A stretch of DNA of 64,000 bases from Thermaerobacter marianensis DSM 12885 (GTDB lineage Bacteria; Bacillota; Sulfobacillia; Thermaerobacterales; Thermaerobacteraceae): positions 1,302,001-1,366,000 of the forward strand of contig NC_014831.1 of assembly GCF_000184705.1 (NCBI RefSeq), written 5' to 3'. This document shows positions 1 through 7,512 of the stretch, piece by piece; position 1 is the first letter of the stretch, and the number at the start of each line of letters is the position of its first letter. Position numbers and translations under genes: made by a program. Below the pieces are notes generated by a model that made no database searches, had not been told where the DNA came from, and saw only the letters and a program-made list of their open reading frames with translations.

Positions 1-917
1 ACCTGGCCTCGGGCCAGTCCACCTTCATGGTCGAGGTGGCGGAGACGGCCCTGGCCGTCCACAACGCCACGCCCCGCAGCCTGATCCTGCTGGACGAGAT
101 CGGCCGCGGCACCAGCACCTTCGACGGCATCGCCATCGCCCGGGCGGTGATCGAGTACGTCCACGACCGCATCGGCGCCCGTACGCTGGTCTCCACCCAC
201 TACCACGAGCTGACCGGCCTGGCGGCCACCCGGCCCGGCATCCGCAACTACCACGCCCGGGTGGTGGAGGAAGGGGACACGGTGCGGTTCCTCTGGCGCA
301 TCGTGCCCGGGGGCGCCGACCGCAGCTACGGCATCAACGTGGCCCGGCTGGCGGGGCTGCCGGTGGAGATCGTGGAGCGGGCCAAGGCGATCCTGGCCGA
401 GCTGGACCGGCGCAGCGGCCCGCGCCAGCTCTCGCTGGCCGACCTGATGGCTTCGCCCGTGGCGGCGCCGGGGGTTCCACCGTCTACGGGCTCCCCAGGC
501 ATGCCTGCGCCATCCGGGGCTGCGCCGGTCGCCGCTTCGCCGCCGGGGGCTGCGCCGGTCGCACCTTCGTCACCCGCCGGCTCTTCGCCCGCCGCGTCGC
601 CGGCGGCGCCCGCGGCAGGGCCCGTGCCCGCGCCCGCCGCGGCAGAGCCGGGGGACGGCGGGGTGGAACCGCCTGCGGGGGACCGGGCCGGCACCGCCCC
701 GGAGTCCCTGGCGGCCGCACAGGCGGCCGCCGCCGCGGAGCCGCGGTGGGGCCGGGCGGCGCCCGCCGCCGGCCTCGTCCGGGATTGGCTGGAGCAGCTG
801 GCCAGCCTCGACCTGGTGCGCATGACGCCCCTGGATGCCATGAACCTGCTTTATGCCTGGCAACGGCGGGCGCGGCGCTGGCTGGAGGGAGACGCTTCTT
901 CCGAGCCGGGGGCGTAG
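1..917 (+). CDS. mutS: DNA mismatch repair protein MutS, C-terminal part (5' end outside window)
   Basis: The open frame is already running at base 3, so the gene begins upstream of the window. What remains is the end of the ABC-type ATPase domain: a signature-like SGQSTFM segment, the Walker B stretch [14 protein letters not shown], and the switch histidine region STHYHEL. MutS binds mispaired bases and recruits MutL using ATP. After the ATPase comes an Ala/Pro/Gly-rich linker of roughly 90 residues, then a short conserved helical tail ([10 protein letters not shown]) like the MutS dimerisation end. The linker is unusually long for the family. mutL follows on the same strand after 173 bases. 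Identity is secure from the motifs and the neighbour. Confidence 0.95.
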   Translation, partial: LASGQSTFMVEVAETALAVHNATPRSLILLDEIGRGTSTFDGIAIARAVIEYVHDRIGARTLVSTHYHELTGLAATRPGIRNYHARVVEEGDTVRFLWRIVPGGADRSYGINVARLAGLPVEIVERAKAILAELDRRSGPRQLSLADLMASPVAAPGVPPSTGSPGMPAPSGAAPVAASPPGAAPVAPSSPAGSSPAASPAAPAAGPVPAPAAAEPGDGGVEPPAGDRAGTAPESLAAAQAAAAAEPRWGRAAPAAGLVRDWLEQLASLDLVRMTPLDAMNLLYAWQRRARRWLEGDASSEPGA

Positions 918-1090
918 CGCGTCGCCCGGAATGCCATGCAGGCTCCGGTTGCACGCAGGCTGGCAGAGGGTGGGGCCAAGCAAGGCTGCTCCGTGCCCGG
1001 CGAAGGCCCCTCTGCGGGCCGGCCCGTCGTTCCTGCGGCCAACATGGGGTGTGGCAAGCGGGCGGTCAGGGGGCGGGTAGGAGGGAGTCC

Positions 1091-3271
1091 ATGGGCAGGA
1101 TCCGGCGCCTGGATCCGCAGGTGATCAACCAGATCGCCGCCGGGGAGGTGGTGGAGCGGCCCGCGTCCGTCGTCAAGGAGCTGGTGGAGAACAGCCTCGA
1201 TGCCGGCGCCCGCCGCATCCGCGTCGACGTGGAGGAGGGCGGGCTGCGGTCCATCACCGTGGCCGACGACGGGTGCGGCATGGACCCCGACGACGCCATG
1301 CTGGCCGTGGAGCGCCACGCCACCAGCAAGATCACCCGTCTGGATGATCTGGCCCACGCGGGCACCCTGGGCTTCCGCGGCGAAGCCCTGGCGGCCATCG
1401 CCTCCGTGGCGCGCCTGGAGCTGATCACCCGGCCGCCCGGGGCCGACGGCGGCTTCCGGGTGGTGGTGGAGGGGGGTACCGCCCGCGGTGCAGGCCCCTG
1501 GGCCAGCCCGCCCGGCACCCGGGTGACGGTCCGGGACTTGTTCTTCAACACGCCGGCGCGGCGGAAGCACCTCAAAGGACCCGCGGCCGAGTTCGCCCGC
1601 ATCGCCGACGTGGTCACCGCCCATGCCCTGGCGCGCCCGGAGGTGCGCTTCGAGCTGGTCCACAACGGGCGGGAGGTGCTGCGCACCTCGGGCAGCGGCG
1701 ACCGGGCGGTGGTGGTGCTGGAGTGCTTCGGCCCGGACGTGGCAGGGGCCCTGATCCCCGTGGTCGCGGGCGACGGGCTGCGGCGTGTGGAGGGATACGT
1801 GGGGGCGCCCCGCGTGGCCCGGGCCAGCCGGGCCTGGCAGTTCTTCAGCATCAACCGGCGCCCCGTGCAGGTGGCCAGCCTGCGGTTCAGCCTGGAGAAC
1901 GCGTACCGCCACCTGCTGCCGGCCCGCCGCTACCCCGTGGCGGTGGTGGACGTGGCCCTGCCCGGCGAGGAGGTGGACGTCAACGTCCACCCGGCCAAGC
2001 TGGAAGTACGGCTGGTCCGGGAACGGGCGGTGGCGGCCCTGCTCTACGGCGCCGTCCAGGATGCCCTGGCCAAGCGCGACCTGCTCCGGCCGGGGGTGGG
2101 ACGGGGGGACGAACCCGGCCTGCCGGCCGGGGCGGCCGGCAACGGCTTCGCCGCCGCGGCGGCGGCCCGGGACCCGGCCGCGGGGTCCGAGACGGCAGGG
2201 ATCGCTGGTGAGAGGCCCGGCGGCGGTGAAGGGGGTCAGGGGGCGGAGCCGGGCGCGGCCGGGGTCGCTGGCGTGCCCTGGGCGCAACGGCGGGGACCCC
2301 TCCGGCCCGGGGCGCCGCGGCTGGTCCGGGGGGCCACCTGGGCCGGCTCCGCCGCCACGGGCCCGGATGCACCGGCTGCCGCCGAAGGGCCGGGGCCGTA
2401 CGACACCGCCGTCTGGGTGGAGGTCTTCCGCCGCCACCCGGCGGAGGGCGGCGCGGTCCCCGCGGCCGGCCAGGTGGTCCCATCTCACCGGACGGGTGGC
2501 GGCGCAGCGGGCGAAACGGTTCCCGGTGACCGGCCGGGCGGCGAGGCGGCGGGTGCGCCCGCCTGGGCGCCCGCAACGGGGTCCGCGGACGGCCGGGACC
2601 TGTTGCGCCAGCTGCAGCCCCTGGGCCAGGTGGCCGGCACCTACCTGGCCTGCGCCGGGCCCGACGGGCTTTACCTGGTGGATCAGCACGCCGCCCACGA
2701 GCGGGTGTACTTCGAGCGGTTCCTGCGGGAGGGGGCGTCTCCGGCCGGCGTGCCCGCCCAGATGCTGGCGGTACCCGTGGTGATCGACCTGGCGCCGGCG
2801 GAACGGGCCCTGCTTGAGGAGCACCGGGCGGCGGTGGCGCGGCTGGGCTTCCGGATCGAGCCCTTCGGCCCGCGGTCGGTGGCGGTGCGGGCCGTCCCCG
2901 CAGCCCTGGCGGACCGGCCCGCCCCGGACCTTCTGGTCGACCTGCTGTCCCGCCTGCTGGTGGAGGCGGTGACCCGCGGCGACGGTGAACGCGTTGGGGG
3001 CACCGGTGCCCAAGACCCGGACCCGGCGGATCCCGGGGGCGAGGGGACGGCGCTGGCCGCCCTGGATACGGAACGGGCCGCCCGGATCCTGGCCGCCTGC
3101 AAGGCGGCCATCAAGGCCGGCGACCGCCTCCACCCGAGGGAGATGGCCCGGCTCCTGGCCGACCTGGCCGCCTGCCGGCAACCCTATACCTGTCCCCACG
3201 GCCGGCCCACGGTGATCCGGGTGGGCGTGGAGGAACTGGAGCGCCGGTTCGGCCGCCGGGGCAGCGGTTGA
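1091..3271 (+). CDS. mutL: DNA mismatch repair protein MutL (endonuclease type)
   Basis: Start chosen at ATG 1091 because AGGAGGG lies 5 bases upstream and the conserved N terminus (LDPQVINQIAAGEVVERPA) begins there; 726 residues. The N-terminal GHKL ATPase has ELVENSLDAG, DDGCGM and TLGFRGEAL. The C-terminal domain has DQHAAHERVYFE at about 531-542, which fits the metal-binding endonuclease motif DQHA-x2-E-x4-E, plus ACKAAIKAG and CPHGRP. These are known in MutL of organisms without MutH, where MutL nicks the new strand. Between the domains lies a Gly/Ala/Pro-rich linker of nearly 200 residues. miaA follows 15 bases after the stop. Confidence 0.96.
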   Translation: MGRIRRLDPQVINQIAAGEVVERPASVVKELVENSLDAGARRIRVDVEEGGLRSITVADDGCGMDPDDAMLAVERHATSKITRLDDLAHAGTLGFRGEALAAIASVARLELITRPPGADGGFRVVVEGGTARGAGPWASPPGTRVTVRDLFFNTPARRKHLKGPAAEFARIADVVTAHALARPEVRFELVHNGREVLRTSGSGDRAVVVLECFGPDVAGALIPVVAGDGLRRVEGYVGAPRVARASRAWQFFSINRRPVQVASLRFSLENAYRHLLPARRYPVAVVDVALPGEEVDVNVHPAKLEVRLVRERAVAALLYGAVQDALAKRDLLRPGVGRGDEPGLPAGAAGNGFAAAAAARDPAAGSETAGIAGERPGGGEGGQGAEPGAAGVAGVPWAQRRGPLRPGAPRLVRGATWAGSAATGPDAPAAAEGPGPYDTAVWVEVFRRHPAEGGAVPAAGQVVPSHRTGGGAAGETVPGDRPGGEAAGAPAWAPATGSADGRDLLRQLQPLGQVAGTYLACAGPDGLYLVDQHAAHERVYFERFLREGASPAGVPAQMLAVPVVIDLAPAERALLEEHRAAVARLGFRIEPFGPRSVAVRAVPAALADRPAPDLLVDLLSRLLVEAVTRGDGERVGGTGAQDPDPADPGGEGTALAALDTERAARILAACKAAIKAGDRLHPREMARLLADLAACRQPYTCPHGRPTVIRVGVEELERRFGRRGSG
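2108..2120 (+). repeat. C-insertion variant of the dispersed 13-mer family
   Basis: GACGAACCCGGCC within the MutL linker, in the sense strand, where it encodes DEPG. It differs from the ten exact copies only by one extra C in the CC run. Confidence 0.5.
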
Positions 3272-3286
3272 GGGGGTGAGGGCAGG

Positions 3287-4360
3287 GTGTGCCCCGACGC
3301 GGGGGTGGAAGGTGGCCGCGGCGGCAGGGGAGGGCGGGGCGACACGCCGGCGCGGGAAGGCGGCGCGGGGGACCGGAGCCTGCCTCCCCTGATCGTCATC
3401 GTTGGCCCTACGGCCGTGGGCAAGACGGCCTTGTCCCTGCTCCTGGCGGAGCGCCTGCCGGTGGAGGTGGTCTCCGCCGACTCCACCCAGGTCTACCGCG
3501 GCCTGGACATCGGCACCGACAAGGTGGACCCGGAGATCCGCCTCCGCATCCCCCACCACCTGATCGACATCCGGAACCCCGACGAGCCTTACAGCGTGGC
3601 GGAGTTCCGGCGGGACGCCGCCGCCGCCATCGCGGACATCCGGCGGCGGGGCCGCTACCCCGTGCTGGTGGGCGGCACGGGCTACTACGTGACCGCCTTG
3701 CTCCTGGGCTACGACTTCGAGCCGGTTCCGCCGGACCCGGAGCTGCGGCGGCAGCTGGAGGAGGACTACGACCGGCTGGGCCCCGAAGCGCTGCACCGCC
3801 GGCTGGCGGCCGTCGATCCCCAGCGGGCGGCCGCCATCCACCCCCACGACCGCAAGCGGCTGGTCCGGGCCCTGGAGATCTGGCACCGGACGGGGCAGCC
3901 GCCCAGCCGGTTCCACCCGCCCCGGGACGGGCCGCTGGCCTTTGACGCCCGCTGCTACGGCCTGACCGACGACCGCCGGCGGGTCTACCGCGCCATCGAG
4001 GAGCGGGTGGATCGCCAGCTGGCCCGCGGCCTGGTGGAGGAAGTGCGGAGGCTGCTGGATGCGGGCTACTCGCCCTCCCTCCCCGCCCTGCAGGCGCTGG
4101 GTTACAAGGAGATCATCGGCTACCTGCGCGGGGAGTACGACCTGGCCGAGGCCCGGCGGCGGCTGATCCGCAACACCCGCCGTTACGCCAAGCGCCAGTG
4201 GACCTGGTTCCGGCACCAGCTGCCCGGGATACGCTGGTTCGACCGGTCGCGGTGGTCGCTGCCCGAGATCGCGCGGCGGATCGCCGGCGAGGTGCGAGGT
4301 ACGGTGGACGGTTCCAAGGAAGGGCCGGGAGGGCCGGGCACCGCGGCCGGGAAGGGGTAG
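3287..4360 (+). CDS. miaA: tRNA dimethylallyltransferase MiaA
   Basis: Transfers a dimethylallyl group to A37 of tRNAs that read codons starting with U. The P-loop GPTAVGKT is at residues 40-47, followed by DSTQVYRGLDIGTDK, which carries the catalytic Asp and Thr region, and the conserved end RRYAKRQWTWFR. The GTG at 3287 gives 357 residues with about 33 extra Gly/Arg residues before the conserved core; GTG or a later start cannot be excluded. It directly follows mutL, as in many Firmicutes. The gene normally following, hfq, is not seen here. Confidence 0.95.
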   Translation: MCPDAGVEGGRGGRGGRGDTPAREGGAGDRSLPPLIVIVGPTAVGKTALSLLLAERLPVEVVSADSTQVYRGLDIGTDKVDPEIRLRIPHHLIDIRNPDEPYSVAEFRRDAAAAIADIRRRGRYPVLVGGTGYYVTALLLGYDFEPVPPDPELRRQLEEDYDRLGPEALHRRLAAVDPQRAAAIHPHDRKRLVRALEIWHRTGQPPSRFHPPRDGPLAFDARCYGLTDDRRRVYRAIEERVDRQLARGLVEEVRRLLDAGYSPSLPALQALGYKEIIGYLRGEYDLAEARRRLIRNTRRYAKRQWTWFRHQLPGIRWFDRSRWSLPEIARRIAGEVRGTVDGSKEGPGGPGTAAGKG

Positions 4361-4432
4361 GAGGCGGAACTGGACCCGGTGCCGGTGCCCGGGACGGTCC
4401 GGGCGGGGGGCCGGTGGGCCGGCCGGCGTGGC

Positions 4433-4756
4433 TCACGCCCCCTCGTTTCCGCCGCTGGAGGCCCGTGAGGGTTGGTTTCCCCCGGCGGGGGCCGGGACGT
4501 CCGGTCGCTCCCCGCCGCACCCGAAGGCCTCGGCGGCGACGTGATCGCAGACCGGACAGACGCCCCGGGTCAAGGCCTGGGCCCGCAGTTCCAGGGGAGC
4601 CTCCGCCCGCCCCAACCGGTAACCGTCCCGGTAGCCCCGGCGCCGCCCGGCGGCGTAACCGAGGGCGACGGCAAGGAGGACGGTGCCCAGGACGGCCGCC
4701 CAGCCCGCCGGACCCACGACGCCGGCCGTTGCTGCCCCGTCGAGCACGCCTCCCAT
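4433..4756 (-). CDS. Small single-pass membrane protein with a CPVC motif
   Basis: Predicted 107-residue protein from an ATG preceded by GGGTGGGA. A GTG ten codons upstream is a less likely start. One hydrophobic segment of about 21 residues near the N terminus is followed by a basic RRRGYRDGYR stretch, consistent with the C-terminal side being cytoplasmic. A later CPVCDH could bind metal or form a thiol pair. The tail is Pro/Gly-rich. It sits 26 bases downstream of the UbiA-like gene on the same strand. I do not recognise a family. Confidence 0.5.
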   Translation of the reverse strand: MGGVLDGAATAGVVGPAGWAAVLGTVLLAVALGYAAGRRRGYRDGYRLGRAEAPLELRAQALTRGVCPVCDHVAAEAFGCGGERPDVPAPAGGNQPSRASSGGNEGA

Positions 4757-4782
4757 GACGATCCCACCCTTCCGGTGGGGGT

Positions 4783-5559
4783 TCACCGCCGGCCCATGGC
4801 GCTGTGGGCTTTGGTCCCTGCGCTCTTCGGGCCGCGGCTGGCCAGGCCGGCCGCCAGGGCGACGGCCCCTGCGGCTGCCGCCCGCAACGGGTCCCAGGCC
4901 GCGGCCAGCAAGCCGAGGGCCAGCCCCACCAGCAAGGCCTCCACCGCCCCCAGGCGGGTGGCCCAGTTACGGGCCGGAGCGATGCGGCTCACGTTGTCGT
5001 CCGGGTCGCCCGCCTGCAGGTTGCGGCCCGGGAAGGGGGTCGGGGCGGGAGCCGGACGGGGGGCCGGGCCGCGGGCCGGCTGGGGTGGACCGGCCCGGAC
5101 CCGCGCCGTCTCCCGGCGCAGGTCCACCCAGTCGTCCAGCAGCTGCACGGCGCCCACCAGGGCGAGGGCGGCCAGCGTGTCGGGCACGCCCGCGGCCAGG
5201 GCCGCCAAGGCCACGGCCAGCGCCGTTTCCTGCCAGGCCCGCAGGCCCAGGGGAAGCCTCGCCCCGGCACCGTGGGCCATGCCCCAGGCGTAGCTGGCCC
5301 AGAACAAGAGCAGCGCATCCCGCAGGGACAGGGCCGTGGCCACGGCCAGGGCCGCCAGGGCGTAGGCCGTGGCGGCGGGGCCCAGGCGCGCCGCCACGTT
5401 GGGGCGGCCGGCCTGCTCGTCCTCGGCGCGGTCCAGCACGTCGTCCATGAGCTTCACGGCGACCCCGGCGGCGGCCACGGCCGCCAGCCGCGCGCCCGCC
5501 GCCGGTTCGACCGGCGGCAGCCAGCCGGCGGCCAGCCACTGCCACAGCGCGGCGGTCAC
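4783..5559 (-). CDS. Polytopic membrane protein resembling UbiA-type prenyltransferases
   Basis: 258 residues, GTG start, several hydrophobic segments. KLMDDVLDRAEDEQAGRPN near residues 36-54 resembles the first Asp-rich motif of UbiA enzymes (NDxxD followed by a Pro/Asn), and LLDDWVDLRRE near residue 140 resembles the second. Members of that superfamily move prenyl groups onto aromatic acceptors inside the membrane. The central loop has a Pro/Gly-rich insertion. The protein is slightly shorter than typical UbiA, and the first Asn is replaced by Asp, so substrate and even activity are uncertain. It follows the small GTPase by 21 bases, so is probably in the spoVK operon. Confidence 0.5.
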   Translation of the reverse strand: MTAALWQWLAAGWLPPVEPAAGARLAAVAAAGVAVKLMDDVLDRAEDEQAGRPNVAARLGPAATAYALAALAVATALSLRDALLLFWASYAWGMAHGAGARLPLGLRAWQETALAVALAALAAGVPDTLAALALVGAVQLLDDWVDLRRETARVRAGPPQPARGPAPRPAPAPTPFPGRNLQAGDPDDNVSRIAPARNWATRLGAVEALLVGLALGLLAAAWDPLRAAAAGAVALAAGLASRGPKSAGTKAHSAMGRR

Positions 5560-5580
5560 CGCCGCCGCCCCCTGCGGCGA

Positions 5581-6186
5581 TCACACGTACCGGGCGACAA
5601 AGCGCCGCACCTCCCGGAACCCCTTGCGCTCCAGCGCCGAGATAGCGAAGACCGGCCGCCCGTGGAAGACGCGGCGGATGGTGGCCAGGCCTCGGGCCGC
5701 CGCGGGCAGGTCCATCTTGTTGGCCAGGACGGCGTAGGGGGCCCGGAGGGGAAGGTACCGGGCGATCTGGACCTCCACCTCGGCGATGGCCGCCCGCCCC
5801 TGGCGGCCCACCCGGTCGGCGTCGATGACGTGCAGCACCGCGTCGGCCAGGCGCAGGGCCCGCAACGTCTGGGCCACCGCCAGGCGGACCTGGCGGTCCT
5901 CGTCGATGCCGTCGAGCAGGCCGGTGGAGTCCGTCAGGACCACCACCCGCGCCCGCTTGCGGGCCGGCAAGGAGACGGTCAGGGACTGGAGGCAGCGGGT
6001 GGTGTGGGGCTCGTCCCCGACCAGCAGCGGGCGATCCCGCTCCAGGTGGCAGGGCCGGGTGAAGGTCCCGCCTTCGGCGGCCTGGACCGTCATCTCCGCC
6101 CGTTCGACCCCCAGGTAGCGGGCGAAGTTCAGCAGGAACAGGGTTTTTCCCGCGTTGGCCTGTCCGATGATCAGCGCCGTCCTCAC
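5581..6186 (-). CDS. Small P-loop GTPase of unknown role, coupled to spoVK
   Basis: 201 residues that are almost entirely a Ras-like GTPase fold: G1 GQANAGKT, G3 DSTGL (DxxG-like), G4 NKMD, and SALERKG as the G5 region. I chose GTG 6186 because it overlaps the spoVK stop as GTGA and GGGGAGGGG sits 7-8 bases upstream; a GTG two codons earlier abuts that site. Overlap implies translational coupling to spoVK. The family of use is not clear: there is no membrane segment or second domain. A sporulation link is inferred from context only. Confidence 0.7.
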   Translation of the reverse strand: MRTALIIGQANAGKTLFLLNFARYLGVERAEMTVQAAEGGTFTRPCHLERDRPLLVGDEPHTTRCLQSLTVSLPARKRARVVVLTDSTGLLDGIDEDRQVRLAVAQTLRALRLADAVLHVIDADRVGRQGRAAIAEVEVQIARYLPLRAPYAVLANKMDLPAAARGLATIRRVFHGRPVFAISALERKGFREVRRFVARYV

Positions 6187-7211
6187 GGCCACCCCTCCCC
6201 GGGTCCGCTCGCCGGGTCGAGATCGGCCGCGGTCAGGCGCATGAGTTCCTCCCGGCCGGCGGTGGGCCGGTCCAGCAGCCGTACGGCCTGGCGCCGGATG
6301 GCGCGCTCGATCAGATTGCGCACGGTGCGGGCGTTGCCCGAGCGCTGGCCGAATCCCGGCGGCAGGGTCCGGAGGATCTCCCGCAGCCGCTGCTCCGCGC
6401 TGGCGTCCAGCACGTACTGCCGCTGCCCGGCCATCTGGTGGGCGATGGCCACCAGTTCGTCCACCGTGTAGTCGGGGAAGGCCAGGTGCAGGGGGAACCG
6501 GGAGCGCAAGCCCGGGTTCGTCTGGAGGAACCAGGCCATCTCCTGGCGGTAGCCGGCCAGGATCACCACCAGCCGCTGGCGCTGGTCTTCCATTTGCTTG
6601 ACCAGCGTGTCGATGGCCTCCTTGCCGAAGTCCTTCTCGCCGCCCCGGGCCAGGGAGTAGGCCTCGTCGATGAAGAGGACGCCGCCCAGGGCCTGGTGGA
6701 TAACCTGCCGGGTCTTCTGGGCGGTGTGGCCGATGTACTCGCCCACCAGGTCGGCCCGCTCCACCTCCACCAGGTGTCCTTTCTCCAGCACGCCCAGGGC
6801 CCGGAAGAGCCGGGCCACGATGCGGGCCACGGTGGTCTTGCCGGTGCCGGGATTGCCCGTGAAGACCATATGCAGGGTCAGGGGCTCGTTGATCAGGCCG
6901 GCCCGGGCCCGGCGCTCGCGCACGGTGACGTAGGCGCGCATCTCGCGGATCACCCGCTTGACGTGGTGCAGGCCGATCAGGGCGTCCAGGTCGGCCATGG
7001 CCGCCTCGATCTCCCGCTCCCGCTGCCGCTCGTCGTCGGCGGTCTCCGGCGCCGGCTCCCGTTCCAGCCGGTGCAGGTAGACCACCGCCTGGGGTGGCGT
7101 GATGCGCCCCTCCTCGATCCAGCGGATCACCTCGTCAAGGGAGGACGGTTGCGGCGGCTGGGACGGTACCCGCCCGTCCTGGGGCGGTCGGGGCACCAGG
7201 ACGCGCTGCAT
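6183..7211 (-). CDS. spoVK: Stage V sporulation protein K, AAA+ ATPase
   Basis: 342 residues from an ATG with GGAGGTGG 6 bases upstream. It is a CbxX/SpoVK-type AAA+ ATPase: Walker A GNPGTGKTT, Walker B LFIDEAYSLA, and a sensor/arginine region LRSRFPLHL. In Bacillus SpoVK is made in the mother cell and is needed for spore maturation. The N-terminal 80 residues are Pro-rich with a short helical segment. It is divergent from hflX, which matches the spoVK-hflX adjacency seen in Bacillus. The reading frame extends far upstream across hflX, but only this start has a ribosome site. Confidence 0.92.
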   Translation of the reverse strand: MQRVLVPRPPQDGRVPSQPPQPSSLDEVIRWIEEGRITPPQAVVYLHRLEREPAPETADDERQREREIEAAMADLDALIGLHHVKRVIREMRAYVTVRERRARAGLINEPLTLHMVFTGNPGTGKTTVARIVARLFRALGVLEKGHLVEVERADLVGEYIGHTAQKTRQVIHQALGGVLFIDEAYSLARGGEKDFGKEAIDTLVKQMEDQRQRLVVILAGYRQEMAWFLQTNPGLRSRFPLHLAFPDYTVDELVAIAHQMAGQRQYVLDASAEQRLREILRTLPPGFGQRSGNARTVRNLIERAIRRQAVRLLDRPTAGREELMRLTAADLDPASGPGEGWP

Positions 7212-7512
7212 GGAACCACCTCCGGCCCGGCATCGTTCCAGTGTATTCGGCGGGACCCGGGTCGTGTTCGTCCGCGGGATTCCACCCGCGTCCGGGGGTT
7301 GGGCCCCGGGACGGTCCTGCGCGGCCGGGCCGGGACCTGCCCGACCCGCCCGGCAGCGAGCACGGGGTGGTAGAATGCCGGCAGGAGGCCGCCCGGCGGC
7401 CCCTCCGGGACCGGCGGGGCGGCTGCGGGGCGGTACCGGGCGGCCGCGCGGCGGCCACCAGGTGGCCGCGCGAGCTGCGGGTGCGGGAGCGGCAGGGTGA
7501 AGGAGGGCGGGC
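7212..7512. promoter_or_regulatory. Divergent spoVK / hflX intergenic region
   Basis: 301 bases without a gene. On the plus strand TAGAAT at 7371-7376 could be the -10 box for hflX. On the minus strand TACACT (7240-7245) could be a -10 box for spoVK. No convincing -35 boxes were found for either, so both calls are weak. AAGGAGGG just before 7513 is the hflX ribosome site. Confidence 0.35.

Noticed and set aside
851-4216. A 1121-codon open frame on the minus strand across mutL and miaA
   Set aside because: It is antisense to two well-identified genes, has no ribosome site and no family motif. High G+C at third positions keeps such frames open.
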